The notes under the pieces: model-generated
The model's input: only the letters and a program-made list of their open reading frames with translations
Told to the model about the DNA's origin: nothing
Database searches by the model: none
Made by a program: the position numbers and the translations under genes
Assembly (NCBI RefSeq): GCF_002101785.1
Contig: NZ_LQPJ01000127.1
Coordinates: 1-64,000, forward strand
Length of the DNA stretch: 64,000 nucleotides
Reading direction: 5' to 3'
DNA from: Mycobacterium palustre
GTDB lineage: Bacteria; Actinomycetota; Actinomycetes; Mycobacteriales; Mycobacteriaceae
Shown: positions 1 to 8,374 of the stretch, in pieces
Position numbering within the stretch: the first letter of the stretch is position 1
Layout of the letters: every line of letters begins with the position of its first letter

Positions 1-82
1 CGACACGCCACACCCCACCCGGGGGTTCTCCTCACATCAAGCCGACACGCCTGCTACCAACGTCCTGGCCGAGTACAGCTAA
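1..82 (+). CDS. C-terminal end of a gene truncated by the window edge
   Basis: An open frame enters from the left edge and ends at the TAA at 80-82. The visible 26 residues are polar and end in ATNVLAEYS. In M. tuberculosis the gene at this place, Rv2406c, is a CBS-domain protein transcribed toward Rv2405, which fits this strand. The visible part holds no diagnostic motif, so identity rests on gene order alone. It converges on the Rv2405-like gene with only 13 bases between the two stops. Confidence 0.4.
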   Translation, partial: DTPHPTRGFSSHQADTPATNVLAEYS

Positions 83-95
83 AGCGCGGCGGGGC

Positions 96-698
96 TCAGC
101 TCCAGGCGTAATCGGCGCGCAGCCGCGCGGCCACCGCCTCGAACACCTCGGGATCCAGGATCGCGCCCTCGTGCCGAATGCCCTCCTCGGGCACGTCGAG
201 CACCCGGTCCAGCCGGACCCAGCTTTGCCGGCCCTCGTAATCCCAGGCGCCCGAACCGATCCCGACCCAGTCCCGGTCGCCCGCGTGGCGCTCCTGGCTG
301 GACACCATCAACCCCAGCAGCACGCGGCGGTCCCGGCCCACCACGAGGACGGGCCGGTCCTTGCCGCGGGTGGGGTCGTCCTCGTAGGCCACCCAGGTCC
401 ATACGATCTCGCCGGGATCGGCCCGGCCGTCGAGGTCCGGAGCGTAGACGAGCTTGCGGGCCCGCTGGGCGGTCGGGAAGCTGGTGCTGGTCACCGGCCG
501 GCCCGCGGTGATCTCGGCGGGCGGGGGCGGCGCGACGGCGGCGATGACGTTCGCCGTGATCTTCACGGCCTGCTGCAGGTCGCGCAGCACGCTGTGCGAG
601 TTTTGCACGTGCCGCACCAGCCGCGGGGCCCGATCGAACACCAGGTTTTCCGCGAACCGCTGGAACGTCTTCCACTGAGACTTCCGCGCAGACGCCAT
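96..698 (-). CDS. Rv2405-like conserved protein with PemK/MazF-like C-terminal part
   Basis: A 200-residue soluble protein without signal peptide or membrane segment. The N-terminal third is basic and helical; a proline-rich linker (APPPPAEITAGRP) follows. The second half, from about residue 95 (DPGEIVWTWVAYEDDPTRGKDRPVLVVGRDRRVLLGLMVS in outline), looks like the beta-rich PemK/MazF fold seen in type II toxins. No partner antitoxin gene lies next to it, so a toxin role is not supported. Its place and length match M. tuberculosis Rv2405 (about 189 aa), a protein of unknown function. It is divergent from lepA; the two share the 112-base gap at 699-810. The family call is moderate and the function is unknown. 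Confidence 0.75.
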   Translation of the reverse strand: MASARKSQWKTFQRFAENLVFDRAPRLVRHVQNSHSVLRDLQQAVKITANVIAAVAPPPPAEITAGRPVTSTSFPTAQRARKLVYAPDLDGRADPGEIVWTWVAYEDDPTRGKDRPVLVVGRDRRVLLGLMVSSQERHAGDRDWVGIGSGAWDYEGRQSWVRLDRVLDVPEEGIRHEGAILDPEVFEAVAARLRADYAWS

Positions 699-810
699 AT
701 TCGGAGGATAACCGCGCCAATTGTGTCCGGGCCGCCACGCGTAGATACGCTGGACCTACCCTCGAACGGCCCGTCTGGCGGGCGCAGAACCGGTCCATCA
801 GGAGATTCCC

Positions 811-2679
811 ATCAGCAGTTTCGCCGACAAGACCTTCACCCCGCCGGCGCAGATCAGGAATTTCTGCATCATTGCCCACATCGACCACGGCAAGTCGACG
901 CTGGCCGACCGGATGCTGCAACTGACCGGGGTGGTCGACGAGCGCTCGATGCGCGCCCAGTACCTGGACCGCATGGACATCGAGCGGGAGCGCGGCATCA
1001 CGATCAAGGCACAGAACGTGCGGCTGCCCTGGAAGGTATCGGGCGGCACCGACGCCGGAAAAGAATACGTGCTGCACCTCATCGACACCCCGGGGCACGT
1101 CGACTTCACCTACGAGGTGTCGCGCGCGCTGGAGGCCTGCGAGGGCGCGATCCTGTTGGTCGACGCCGCCCAGGGCATCGAGGCCCAGACGCTGGCCAAC
1201 CTGTACCTGGCGCTGGACCGCGACCTGCACATCATCCCGGTGCTCAACAAGATCGACCTGCCGGCCGCCGACCCGGACCGCTACGCCGGGGAGATCGCCC
1301 ACATCATCGGCTGCGAGCCCGGCGACGTGCTGCGGGTGTCGGGCAAGACCGGCGAGGGCGTGGCCGACCTGCTCGACCACGTGGTGCGCGAGGTGCCGCC
1401 CCCGCAGGGCGACGCCGACGCCCCCACCCGCGCGATGATCTTCGACTCGGTCTACGACATCTACCGCGGCGTGGTGACCTACGTCCGGGTGGTGGACGGC
1501 AAGATCAGCCCCCGCGAACGCATCGCGATGATGTCGACCGGCGCCACCCACGAGCTGCTCGAGGTCGGCATCGTCTCGCCCGAGCCCAAGCCCAGTGAGG
1601 GGCTGGGCGTGGGGGAGGTCGGCTACCTGATCACCGGCGTCAAGGACGTCCGCCAGTCCAAGGTCGGCGACACCGTGACCACGGCGCGGCACGGCGCCAC
1701 CGAGGCGCTGACGGGCTACCGCGAACCCAAGCCGATGGTGTACTCGGGCCTGTATCCCGTCGACGGCTCGGACTACCCGGACCTGCGCGACGCCCTGGAC
1801 AAGCTGCGGCTCAACGACGCCGCCCTGACCTACGAGCCGGAAACGTCGGTGGCGCTGGGCTTCGGTTTCCGGTGCGGCTTTCTGGGTTTGCTGCACATGG
1901 AGATCACCCGTGAGCGCCTGGAGCGCGAGTTCGACCTGGACCTGATCTCGACGTCGCCGAACGTCGTGTACCGGGTGATCAAAGAGGACGGCGCCGAGAT
2001 CCGGGTGACCAACCCGTCGGACTGGCCCGAAGGCAAGATCCGCACCGTCTACGAGCCCGTCGTCAAGACCACCATCATCGCGCCCAGCGAATTCATCGGC
2101 ACCATCATGGAGCTCTGCCAGTCGCGCCGCGGCGAGCTGGGCGGCATGGACTACCTGTCGCCCGAGCGGGTGGAGCTGCGCTACACCATGCCGCTCGGCG
2201 AGATCATCTTCGACTTCTTCGACTCGCTGAAGTCGCGCACCCGCGGCTACGCCAGCCTGGACTACGAGGAGGCCGGCGAGCAGGAGGCCCAGCTGGTCAA
2301 GGTCGACATCCTGCTGCAGGGCGAGGCCGTCGACGCGTTCAGCGCGATCGTGCACAAGGATTCGGCCTTCGCCTACGGCAACAAAATGACCACCAAGCTC
2401 AAGGAGCTGATCCCGCGCCAGCAGTTCGAGGTGCCGGTGCAGGCGGCCATCGGCTCGAAAATCATTGCGCGGGAGAACATTCGGGCGATCCGCAAGGACG
2501 TGCTGTCCAAGTGCTACGGCGGTGACATCACCCGCAAGCGCAAGCTTCTGGAAAAGCAGAAGGAAGGCAAGAAGCGGATGAAGACGATCGGGCGCGTCGA
2601 GGTCCCCCAGGAGGCGTTCGTCGCCGCGCTGTCCACCGACGCCGCCGGGGACAAGTCGAGCTCGTCAGGCAAGAAGTAG
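811..2679 (+). CDS. lepA: Elongation factor 4 (LepA), back-translocating translational GTPase
   Basis: LepA binds the ribosome and is thought to remodel stalled or mistranslocated complexes. The G1 motif AHIDHGKST, the DTPGH motif (near 1084) and NKID (near 1246) are present, followed by EF-G-like domains and the LepA C-terminal domain with RKRKLLEKQKEGKKRMK. The G1 motif begins at 874, upstream of the first in-frame ATG at 913, so the true start lies further 5'. Between the in-frame TAG at 742 and the G1 motif there is no ATG, GTG or TTG, only CTG at 775, ATT at 805 and ATC at 811. A Shine-Dalgarno-like AGGAG at 800-804 is six bases before the ATC, which is why 811 was chosen (622 aa, ISSFADKTF...). 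The start is the uncertain point; the gene identity is not. lppR follows two bases after the stop. Confidence 0.93.
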   Translation: MSSFADKTFTPPAQIRNFCIIAHIDHGKSTLADRMLQLTGVVDERSMRAQYLDRMDIERERGITIKAQNVRLPWKVSGGTDAGKEYVLHLIDTPGHVDFTYEVSRALEACEGAILLVDAAQGIEAQTLANLYLALDRDLHIIPVLNKIDLPAADPDRYAGEIAHIIGCEPGDVLRVSGKTGEGVADLLDHVVREVPPPQGDADAPTRAMIFDSVYDIYRGVVTYVRVVDGKISPRERIAMMSTGATHELLEVGIVSPEPKPSEGLGVGEVGYLITGVKDVRQSKVGDTVTTARHGATEALTGYREPKPMVYSGLYPVDGSDYPDLRDALDKLRLNDAALTYEPETSVALGFGFRCGFLGLLHMEITRERLEREFDLDLISTSPNVVYRVIKEDGAEIRVTNPSDWPEGKIRTVYEPVVKTTIIAPSEFIGTIMELCQSRRGELGGMDYLSPERVELRYTMPLGEIIFDFFDSLKSRTRGYASLDYEEAGEQEAQLVKVDILLQGEAVDAFSAIVHKDSAFAYGNKMTTKLKELIPRQQFEVPVQAAIGSKIIARENIRAIRKDVLSKCYGGDITRKRKLLEKQKEGKKRMKTIGRVEVPQEAFVAALSTDAAGDKSSSSGKK

Positions 2680-2681
2680 CC

Positions 2682-3431
2682 ATGCCACAAGCAGGACGGG
2701 TCGCGGCGCTGGCCCTGGTCGCCGCGCTGGCGGCCGGCTGTGGCGTCGTCGTCGAGGGCACGGCCAAGCCGGCGCCCAACATCAAGCCGCGGCCGCTTGC
2801 CGGCGCCACCGTCCGACAGGTGCTGCTCGACGGCGCCGCCCTGTCGCGAATGCTCAACCAGCCGTTCGTATCCCGCAAGCCGGGCGACTTCGGCGGCCCG
2901 GAGAAGCTCTACACCTCGCTGCCCCCGGGCGACTGCCTGGGCGTGACGGCGATGCTGCAGCAGAGCGTCTATGCCGGCGCCGGGGTGCGCGACTTCGCGT
3001 CGGAATCGTGGTGGAACAACGGCGAACCGGCCCAGGTGATCAGCGTGATCGAGGGCGTCGTCGCACTGCCGTCGGCCGAGCAAGCGCAGGCGCAATTCAC
3101 GAAATTCGCGCAGCAGTGGCAGCAGTGCAACGGCATGACGACGACCGAACAAAACGGCCCGATCAGCACGACGAACGCGATCAGCGACGTCCGGGTCGCC
3201 AATTCGACTGTGGCCGCGACCAATACGGCGACGTCGGTGTTGCCGAACATGCCACCCCTGCGGCCCACCCCGCAAGCGCGCGCCCTCGGGGTGCAGCAGA
3301 ACTGCCTCGTCGAGGTTCAGGTCGTGTTCTTCGGCGGGCGACGCCCCTCGGACCCGGGATCGGCCGACGTCAACGCCAGCGCCCTCGACGTCGCGCACGC
3401 GATGATGGACAAGGTCAACGCGCTGGGCTGA
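2682..3431 (+). CDS. lppR: Lipoprotein LppR, PknH-type extracellular sensor-domain family
   Basis: A 249-residue exported lipoprotein. The signal peptide ends in the lipobox LAAGC with the lipidated Cys at residue 20. The mature part shows the pattern of the PknH C-terminal-like family: GDCLGV, then a region rich in aromatic residues, VVALPSAEQAQAQFTKFAQQW, QQCNG and a late QNCLVEV, with conserved cysteines that probably form disulfides. It begins two bases after the lepA stop and is probably cotranscribed. Synteny and length match M. tuberculosis LppR (Rv2403c, about 251 aa). The ligand is unknown. It converges with the GH15 gene, with eight bases between the stop codons. Confidence 0.85.
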   Translation: MPQAGRVAALALVAALAAGCGVVVEGTAKPAPNIKPRPLAGATVRQVLLDGAALSRMLNQPFVSRKPGDFGGPEKLYTSLPPGDCLGVTAMLQQSVYAGAGVRDFASESWWNNGEPAQVISVIEGVVALPSAEQAQAQFTKFAQQWQQCNGMTTTEQNGPISTTNAISDVRVANSTVAATNTATSVLPNMPPLRPTPQARALGVQQNCLVEVQVVFFGGRRPSDPGSADVNASALDVAHAMMDKVNALG

Positions 3432-3439
3432 CGCGTCCC

Positions 3440-5476
3440 CTACACGGGCGCGTTGGCCGGCTGGAACGAGCCGGAGCCGTCGGCCTCCTCCTCGGCGCGG
3501 ATCACATGGACCACCGCGTTGATCAGCGCCAGGTGGGTGAACGCCTGCGGGAAGTTGCCCAGGTGCCGGCCGGTGCGCGGCTCGATCTCCTCGGCGTAGA
3601 GGTGCAGCGGGCTGGCGTAGGACAGCAGCCGCTCGCACAGCCGCTTGGCGCGGCCCACCTCGCCGATCTCGACCAGGGCGGACACCAGCCAGAACGAGCA
3701 GATCGTGAACGTGCCCTCCTCGCCGGACAGGCCGTCGTCGGTCTGCTCGACCCGGTACCGCAGCACCAGGCCCTCCTCGGTGAGCTCGTTGGCGATCGCC
3801 AGCACGGTGTTGCGCACCCGCGGGTCGTCCGGCGGCAGGAACCGGGTCAGCACCACCAGCAGCAGCGAGGCGTCCAGCGCGTCGCTGCCGTAGCGCTGGA
3901 CGAACACCCCGCGCGAGTCGACGCCGTGCTCCAGGATGTCGGCCTTGATCTCGTCGGCGATGGCGCGCCACTGCTGGGCGTAGCTCTTTTCGCCCTGCCG
4001 CTCGGCCAGCTTGGCCCCGCGGTCCAGCGCCACCCAGCACATCACCTTCGATGACGTGAAGTGTTGCGGCTCCCCGCGCACCTCCCAGATTCCGCGGTCC
4101 GGCTCGCGCCAGTGCTTGATCGCCTCTTCCACCTGCTTCTTCAGCACCGGCCACAGGGTTTCGGGGATTTGCTCGCGCGACTTGGCGTGCAGGTAGAACG
4201 AGTCCAGGATCGAGCCCCAGATGTCGTGCTGGACCTGGTCGTAGGCGCCGTTGCCGATCCGCACCGGGCGGGCGTGGTCGTAGCCGGACAGGTGGTGCAG
4301 CTCTTCCTCGACCAGGCTGCGCTCGCCCCCGACGCCGTACATCACCTGCAGCGGGTGGCGCTCGTTGCTGTTGGCGCCGGAGACGTCGGCGATGAACGCG
4401 AAGAAGTCGTCGGCCTCGCGGTCCAGCCCCAGCGTGTAGAGCCCCCACAACGCGAACGTCGAGTCGCGCACCCACGCGTAGCGGTAGTCCCAGTTGCGCT
4501 CGCCCTGCGGGGTTTCGGGCAGCGACGTGGTGCTGGCGGCCAGCAGCGCGCCGGTGGGGGAGTACGTCAACCCCTTGAGCGTGAGCGCGCTGCGCTGCAG
4601 GTAGGCCCGCCACGGGTGATCCGGGAAGTTCCCGATGTTGATCCACTGCCGCCAGCACTCGGTGGTCTGCCACATCTTGTCGGCGGCCTCTTCGTACGTC
4701 TGCGGCGCCGGGTGTTTGGTCCAGCTCAGGGCGACGAACACGTCGTCGCCCTCCTTCATCCGGGTCCGCGCGCGGGCCTCCCGACCCTCCAGGCCGATCC
4801 GCAGGTTGGTGGTCAGCCGCAGCGTGGGATGGGCGTCCGGCTGGCGGCTGGCGCGGGCGATGGCCTCGCCGTACGCGTTGGCCGAGTACTCCCAGGTGGC
4901 CCCGACGCGGTGGTAGTCGAACGCCGGCTCGCAGCTCATCATCAGCTCGACGGTGCCGCTGACGCAGCGCACGGTGCGCAGCAGGATGTGCTCGGCGTCC
5001 CAGTCCATCGGGGTGCGGCGATGGGTCCGCGACCGGCGCTCGGTGTCGTGCCACGGGCCCATCACCAGCGCGTCGCGCACGATCAGCCACCCCGTGGGCG
5101 TCTGCCAGGTGGTCTCCATGATCAGGCTGCCGGGAAGGTAGCGGCGGGCCGACGGCACCGACACGCCGTAGGGGCCGAGCCGGAAGTGGCCGGCGCTGCG
5201 GTCCAGGATCGCGCCGAACACGCTCGGGGAGTCCGGCCGGGGCACGCACAGCCATTCCACCGATCCCGCCGGCGAAATCAGGCAGGTCGTCTCCCAGTCA
5301 GACAGGAACGCGTAGTCGGCGATGGGCGGGAACGGGTTTCGCAGCGACTCGGTGGGCGCGAGGGGCCCGGGGGCGTTGAAATCGATCGGCGCCAGGACGG
5401 CGTCCGGCACCGATTCGAAGCCTTGCTCGGCGGCGCCGTTGCTGGGCTGATCGGCGGGTTCGGCGTGCAAAACCAT
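3440..5476 (-). CDS. GH15-family trehalase
   Basis: A cytosolic 678-residue glycoside hydrolase of family 15. The N-terminal beta domain begins near PPIADYAFLSDWETTCLI and carries GSVEWLCVPRPDSPSVFGAIL. The (alpha/alpha)6 domain shows NWDYRYAWVRDSTFAL and, near the C-terminus, EEGTFTICSFWL, which contains a candidate catalytic glutamate. The M. tuberculosis counterpart Rv2402 and its M. smegmatis homologue have been reported as trehalases (trehalose to two glucose), so the substrate is inferred from orthology. No signal peptide is visible. The chosen start gives a short variable N-terminal tail; a start some 30 residues further in would also be possible. Confidence 0.85.
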   Translation of the reverse strand: MVLHAEPADQPSNGAAEQGFESVPDAVLAPIDFNAPGPLAPTESLRNPFPPIADYAFLSDWETTCLISPAGSVEWLCVPRPDSPSVFGAILDRSAGHFRLGPYGVSVPSARRYLPGSLIMETTWQTPTGWLIVRDALVMGPWHDTERRSRTHRRTPMDWDAEHILLRTVRCVSGTVELMMSCEPAFDYHRVGATWEYSANAYGEAIARASRQPDAHPTLRLTTNLRIGLEGREARARTRMKEGDDVFVALSWTKHPAPQTYEEAADKMWQTTECWRQWINIGNFPDHPWRAYLQRSALTLKGLTYSPTGALLAASTTSLPETPQGERNWDYRYAWVRDSTFALWGLYTLGLDREADDFFAFIADVSGANSNERHPLQVMYGVGGERSLVEEELHHLSGYDHARPVRIGNGAYDQVQHDIWGSILDSFYLHAKSREQIPETLWPVLKKQVEEAIKHWREPDRGIWEVRGEPQHFTSSKVMCWVALDRGAKLAERQGEKSYAQQWRAIADEIKADILEHGVDSRGVFVQRYGSDALDASLLLVVLTRFLPPDDPRVRNTVLAIANELTEEGLVLRYRVEQTDDGLSGEEGTFTICSFWLVSALVEIGEVGRAKRLCERLLSYASPLHLYAEEIEPRTGRHLGNFPQAFTHLALINAVVHVIRAEEEADGSGSFQPANAPV

Positions 5477-5535
5477 GTCGACATCATCGACTGTCGGGCA
5501 GGCCCGCGTCCATTTTTCGCGCTAGGTGTCGCGGG

Positions 5536-6762
5536 TCACCCGCTCCGTTTGGCGAACGCGGGCGCGTGTTCGGGCAGCGGGCCGATCGCCACCAGGTAGC
5601 CGATGAAGCGCCGCAACGCGGGCGTCCGGCCCACCAACAGCACGCCGCGCGGCGGTTTCGATTCCCCGCCGCCGACGGCGGCCGCGATGACCTTGGCGTG
5701 GATCATCCGTTGCGCCGCCTGCACGACGGCCGTCGGCGCCCACCGGCGCAGCTGCACCCGGGCCAGCTGCCGGTCAGACACCCGCCCCGCGCGCAACGGG
5801 CCGGCCAGGATTCGGGCCGCGGCCACCGCGTCCGCCACCGCAAGGTTGATGCCCACGCCGCCGACCGGCGACATCGCGTGCGCCGCGTCGCCGATGCACA
5901 GCGCACCGCCGGAATACCAGCGGGGCAGCCGATCGAGTTGCACGTCAAGCAGTTTCACGTCGTCGAACGACGTCAGCCCCTCGACCCGGTCGGCGATCCA
6001 GGGCACCATGCCGACCAGCGCCCGGCGCAGCGCCTCGATGCCTTGGGCGCGCAGATCGGCGTCGGTGCCCTTGGGGATGATGTAGGCGATCTGGTAGTAG
6101 TCGCCGCGGTCGATCATGATCGTCGCGTGCCCGGCCCGCAGCACGCCGGCCAGCCCGCTCGGATCGTCTTGCCGCCGCGGAAGCCGCAACCACCAGACGT
6201 CCATCGGCGCGCCGAAGCTGCGCGGTTTCAGACCCAGCGCCGAGCGCACCGTCGACGAGCGGCCGTCGCAGGCCACCGTCAGTTCGGCGCGCATTTCGTT
6301 CGTCCGGCCCGCCGGGTCGCGGTACGTCACACCCACGACCCGGTCGCCCTCGCGAATCACCCCGAGGACTTCGGTGCTGCGCAGCAGCCTGAACGTGGGC
6401 TCGGCCTCGGCGGCGGTGGCCACGAGTTCCAGGAAGTCCCACTGCGGCACCAGGGCGATGTGCTGGTGCGGGCCCGGCAGGCGGGTCAGGTCGAGGCTGA
6501 CCGGTGCGTTCTGGATTTCCATGCGCACGGCGTCGACGAGGCGATGCGGAAGCTGGGCGAACCGCGCCCCCAGGCCGAGCTCGTCCAGCAGCCGCAGGGT
6601 GCTCGCGTGCACGGTGTCACCCCGGAAATCGCGCAGGAAGTCGGGATGTTTTTCCATCACCGTGACCGAGACCCCGGCGCGGGCCAACAGCAGGCCCAGG
6701 ATCATGCCGGCCGGCCCACCGCCGGCGACCAGACAGGTCGTGCGGTCCGATTCGGGGGCCAT
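5536..6762 (-). CDS. FAD-dependent aromatic-ring monooxygenase-like protein
   Basis: A flavoprotein of the p-hydroxybenzoate hydroxylase type, 408 residues from the ATG at 6762 (MAPESDRTTCLVAGG); an in-frame ATG at 6780 would add six residues. The N-terminal Rossmann motif is VAGGGPAGMILGLLLARAG. The middle DG motif is ACDGRSSTVRSALG, and the GD motif is CIGDAAHAMSPVGGVGINLAVADA. Together these bind FAD and NADPH. The substrate cannot be told. M. tuberculosis has, to my recollection, no such gene between Rv2402 and Rv2401A, so this may be a lineage-specific gain or a loss elsewhere. It is divergent from the small membrane protein at 6817. Confidence 0.82.
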   Translation of the reverse strand: MAPESDRTTCLVAGGGPAGMILGLLLARAGVSVTVMEKHPDFLRDFRGDTVHASTLRLLDELGLGARFAQLPHRLVDAVRMEIQNAPVSLDLTRLPGPHQHIALVPQWDFLELVATAAEAEPTFRLLRSTEVLGVIREGDRVVGVTYRDPAGRTNEMRAELTVACDGRSSTVRSALGLKPRSFGAPMDVWWLRLPRRQDDPSGLAGVLRAGHATIMIDRGDYYQIAYIIPKGTDADLRAQGIEALRRALVGMVPWIADRVEGLTSFDDVKLLDVQLDRLPRWYSGGALCIGDAAHAMSPVGGVGINLAVADAVAAARILAGPLRAGRVSDRQLARVQLRRWAPTAVVQAAQRMIHAKVIAAAVGGGESKPPRGVLLVGRTPALRRFIGYLVAIGPLPEHAPAFAKRSG

Positions 6763-6816
6763 ACGCTGATCTTGACACATTGGTTTTGCGGTGTCGGGGC
6801 GAATAGGGTGGGCGCG

Positions 6817-7011
6817 ATGAACGGGTTCCTGAACTGGTGGGACGGCAACGAGCTGTGGCTGTCCGGGCTCGCCTTCGTGCTGCAGGCCATGGTGGTGATG
6901 CCCGTCGTTCTCGTGGTGGCCTACCTCGCGGCCGCGGCGCTCGACACCCTGCTGGGCCAGGGGATCCGGTTGATGCGGCGCGTCCGGCGCGCCGACGGGG
7001 CGCCCGGGTAG
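6817..7011 (+). CDS. Small membrane protein, Rv2401A-like
   Basis: 64 residues with one long hydrophobic segment (about residues 15-45, LSGLAFVLQAMVVMPVVLVV and onward), followed by a basic cytoplasmic-looking tail (RLMRRVRRAD), so positive-inside logic puts the C-terminus in the cytosol. Place and size match the small conserved membrane protein Rv2401A. The ATG at 6817 was chosen because the preceding in-frame sequence overlaps the divergent monooxygenase gene. Function unknown. A second, even smaller membrane peptide follows five bases later. Confidence 0.65.
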   Translation: MNGFLNWWDGNELWLSGLAFVLQAMVVMPVVLVVAYLAAAALDTLLGQGIRLMRRVRRADGAPG

Positions 7012-7016
7012 CGCGC

Positions 7017-7094
7017 ATGCCCCGCTCACACGTGACGCTGATTCTGGTCTCGCTCGTCGTGCTGGTGATCGTCGCGTGGCTGCTGGCGCACTGA
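7017..7094 (+). CDS. 25-residue single-span membrane peptide
   Basis: A short frame from ATG 7017 to TGA 7094. After the start MPRSHV it is one uninterrupted hydrophobic helix (TLILVSLVVLVIVAWLL) ending in AH. A random frame in DNA this GC-rich rarely gives such a clean transmembrane helix. It follows the 64-residue membrane protein by five bases, suggesting a two-gene unit. There is no clear Shine-Dalgarno, and it could still be chance. Confidence 0.45.
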   Translation: MPRSHVTLILVSLVVLVIVAWLLAH

Positions 7095-7151
7095 CGGCCC
7101 GCCCGACGCCTTGCGGTGGCGGGCCAGCGAATTCCTGTTAGGCTTCGCGGC

Positions 7152-7208
7152 ATGCAGGTGGCGTCGGGCGTCGTGGAATGCTCTGTCGTCGTGCACTGTT
7201 GTCGCTGA
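7152..7208 (+). CDS. Cysteine-rich leader peptide of the sulfate-transport operon
   Basis: An 18-codon frame upstream of subI reading MQVASGVVECSVVVHCCR, with Cys at positions 10, 16 and 17, ending in a TGA 119 bases before the subI start. A TAGGCT (TANNNT-type -10) sits at 7139-7144, placing a transcription start at or next to the ATG, so the peptide may be read from a leaderless mRNA. Polycysteine leader peptides that sense cysteine through ribosome stalling are known in front of mycobacterial sulfur genes. Here the genes downstream import sulfate, which fits. A second, better example precedes the sulfite reductase gene in this window. The role is inferred. Confidence 0.55.
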   Translation: MQVASGVVECSVVVHCCR

Positions 7209-7241
7209 CTCCCAAGCCCCGTGCGCGGTCTGGTATGGAGT

Positions 7242-7260
7242 CGTGAATTCCTCACGTTTT
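7242..7260 (+). promoter_or_regulatory. Possible attenuator hairpin in the subI leader
   Basis: CGTGA (7242-7246) and TCACG (7252-7256) can form a five-base-pair stem with loop ATTCC, followed directly by TTTT. It lies between the Cys-rich leader frame and subI. An alternative pairing of nearby GGAG with CTCC-like bases is possible, so competing structures can be drawn. The stem is short for a terminator in a GC-rich host. Confidence 0.3.
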
Positions 7261-7327
7261 AGCCGCCTTCCCATCCTGGTCCGAAGCAACGGGAACAGAC
7301 CGCTCATCCCGCACTGAAAGGCCAGCA

Positions 7328-8374
7328 ATGCTCAACGACATCGGCAGCGCGCCGCGCCGGCGGCGTGCCCTGCGTGTCGGGTCGCTCGCACTGATCGTCG
7401 GCGTCGTCGCCGCGTGTCACGGTGGGCCCAGCGACGTGGTCGGCGGCGGTGGGCTTTCCAACGCCCACGCGAGCATCACGCTGGTGGCCTACTCGGTCCC
7501 AGAACCGGGGTGGAGCAAGGTGATCCCCGCCTTCAACGCCTCCGACGAGGGCAAGGGCGTGCAGGTGATCACGTCGTACGGCGCCTCGGGTGACCAGTCC
7601 CGCGGCGTCGTCGACGGCAAGCCGGCCGATGTCGTGAACTTCTCGGTCGAGCCGGACGTCACGCGGTTGGTCAAGGCCGGCAAGGTCTCCAAGGACTGGA
7701 ACGCCGACGCCACCAAGGGAATCCCGTTCGGGTCGGTGGTCACGCTGGTGGTGCGCAAGGGTAATCCGAAAAACATCAGGGACTGGGACGACCTGTTGCG
7801 GCCCGGCGTCGAGGTGATCACCCCCAGCCCGCTGAGTTCGGGTTCGGCCAAGTGGAATCTGCTCGCCCCGTACGCCGTCAAGAGCGAAGGCGGCACCAAC
7901 AGCCAGGCCGGGGTCGACTTCATCGGCAAGTTGGTGCGCGAACACGTCAAACTGCGTCCCGGGTCCGGCAGGGAAGCCACCGATGTCTTCGTGCAGGGCA
8001 GCGGCGACGTGCTAATCAGCTACGAAAACGAGGCGATCGCCACCGAACGCGCGGGCAAGCCCGTCGAGCACGTCAACCCGCCGCAGACGTTCAAGATCGA
8101 CAATCCGTTGGCCGTGGTGACGACCAGCCAGCACCTGGACGCCGCCGTGGCTTTCAAGAATTTCCAATACACCGCCGCGGCGCAGACGGTGTGGGCGCAG
8201 GCCGGCTTTCGGCCCGTCGACCCCGCGGTCGCCGCCGATTTCCGGCGCACCTATCCGGTGCCGGCCAAGCTGTGGACGATCGCCGACCTCGGCGGGTGGG
8301 CGGTGGCCGACCCGCAGCTGTTCGACAAGAACACCGGCAGCATCACCAAGATCTACACGCAGGCCACCGGATGA
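7328..8374 (+). CDS. subI: Sulfate-binding lipoprotein of the CysTWA ABC importer
   Basis: A 348-residue substrate-binding protein anchored outside the membrane. The signal peptide ends in VVAAC with lipidated Cys30. The mature part begins ITLVAYSVPEPGWSKVIPAF and carries typical periplasmic sulfate-binding signatures: SYGASGDQSR, PADVVNFSVEPDV, PSPLSSGSAKWNLLAPY and GSGDVLISYENEA. It hands sulfate (or thiosulfate) to the permeases CysT and CysW. Its TGA overlaps the cysT ATG (ATGA). The 233-base stretch upstream holds a Cys-rich leader frame and a possible hairpin, pointing to control by cysteine. Confidence 0.95.
   Translation: MLNDIGSAPRRRRALRVGSLALIVGVVAACHGGPSDVVGGGGLSNAHASITLVAYSVPEPGWSKVIPAFNASDEGKGVQVITSYGASGDQSRGVVDGKPADVVNFSVEPDVTRLVKAGKVSKDWNADATKGIPFGSVVTLVVRKGNPKNIRDWDDLLRPGVEVITPSPLSSGSAKWNLLAPYAVKSEGGTNSQAGVDFIGKLVREHVKLRPGSGREATDVFVQGSGDVLISYENEAIATERAGKPVEHVNPPQTFKIDNPLAVVTTSQHLDAAVAFKNFQYTAAAQTVWAQAGFRPVDPAVAADFRRTYPVPAKLWTIADLGGWAVADPQLFDKNTGSITKIYTQATG

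Noticed and set aside
96..698. Toxin-antitoxin module
   Set aside because: The protein has a PemK/MazF-like half, but no small antitoxin gene lies next to it, and the orthologue is a conserved single gene.
79..2355. Very long open frame antisense to the Rv2405-like region and lepA
   Set aside because: High GC content keeps antisense frames open. The text is arginine/valine/histidine-rich with no domain, and lepA on the other strand is certain.
2514..5255. Open frame of about 900 codons beside the GH15 gene
   Set aside because: It is the shadow of lppR and the trehalase in another frame: low-complexity Arg/Gly/Ala text and no motifs.
7178..7246. Overlapping frame beginning MLCRRALLSL in the subI leader
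   Set aside because: It holds only one Cys near its start and lacks a terminal Cys cluster; the frame at 7152 fits a cysteine-sensing leader better. It is not fully excluded.
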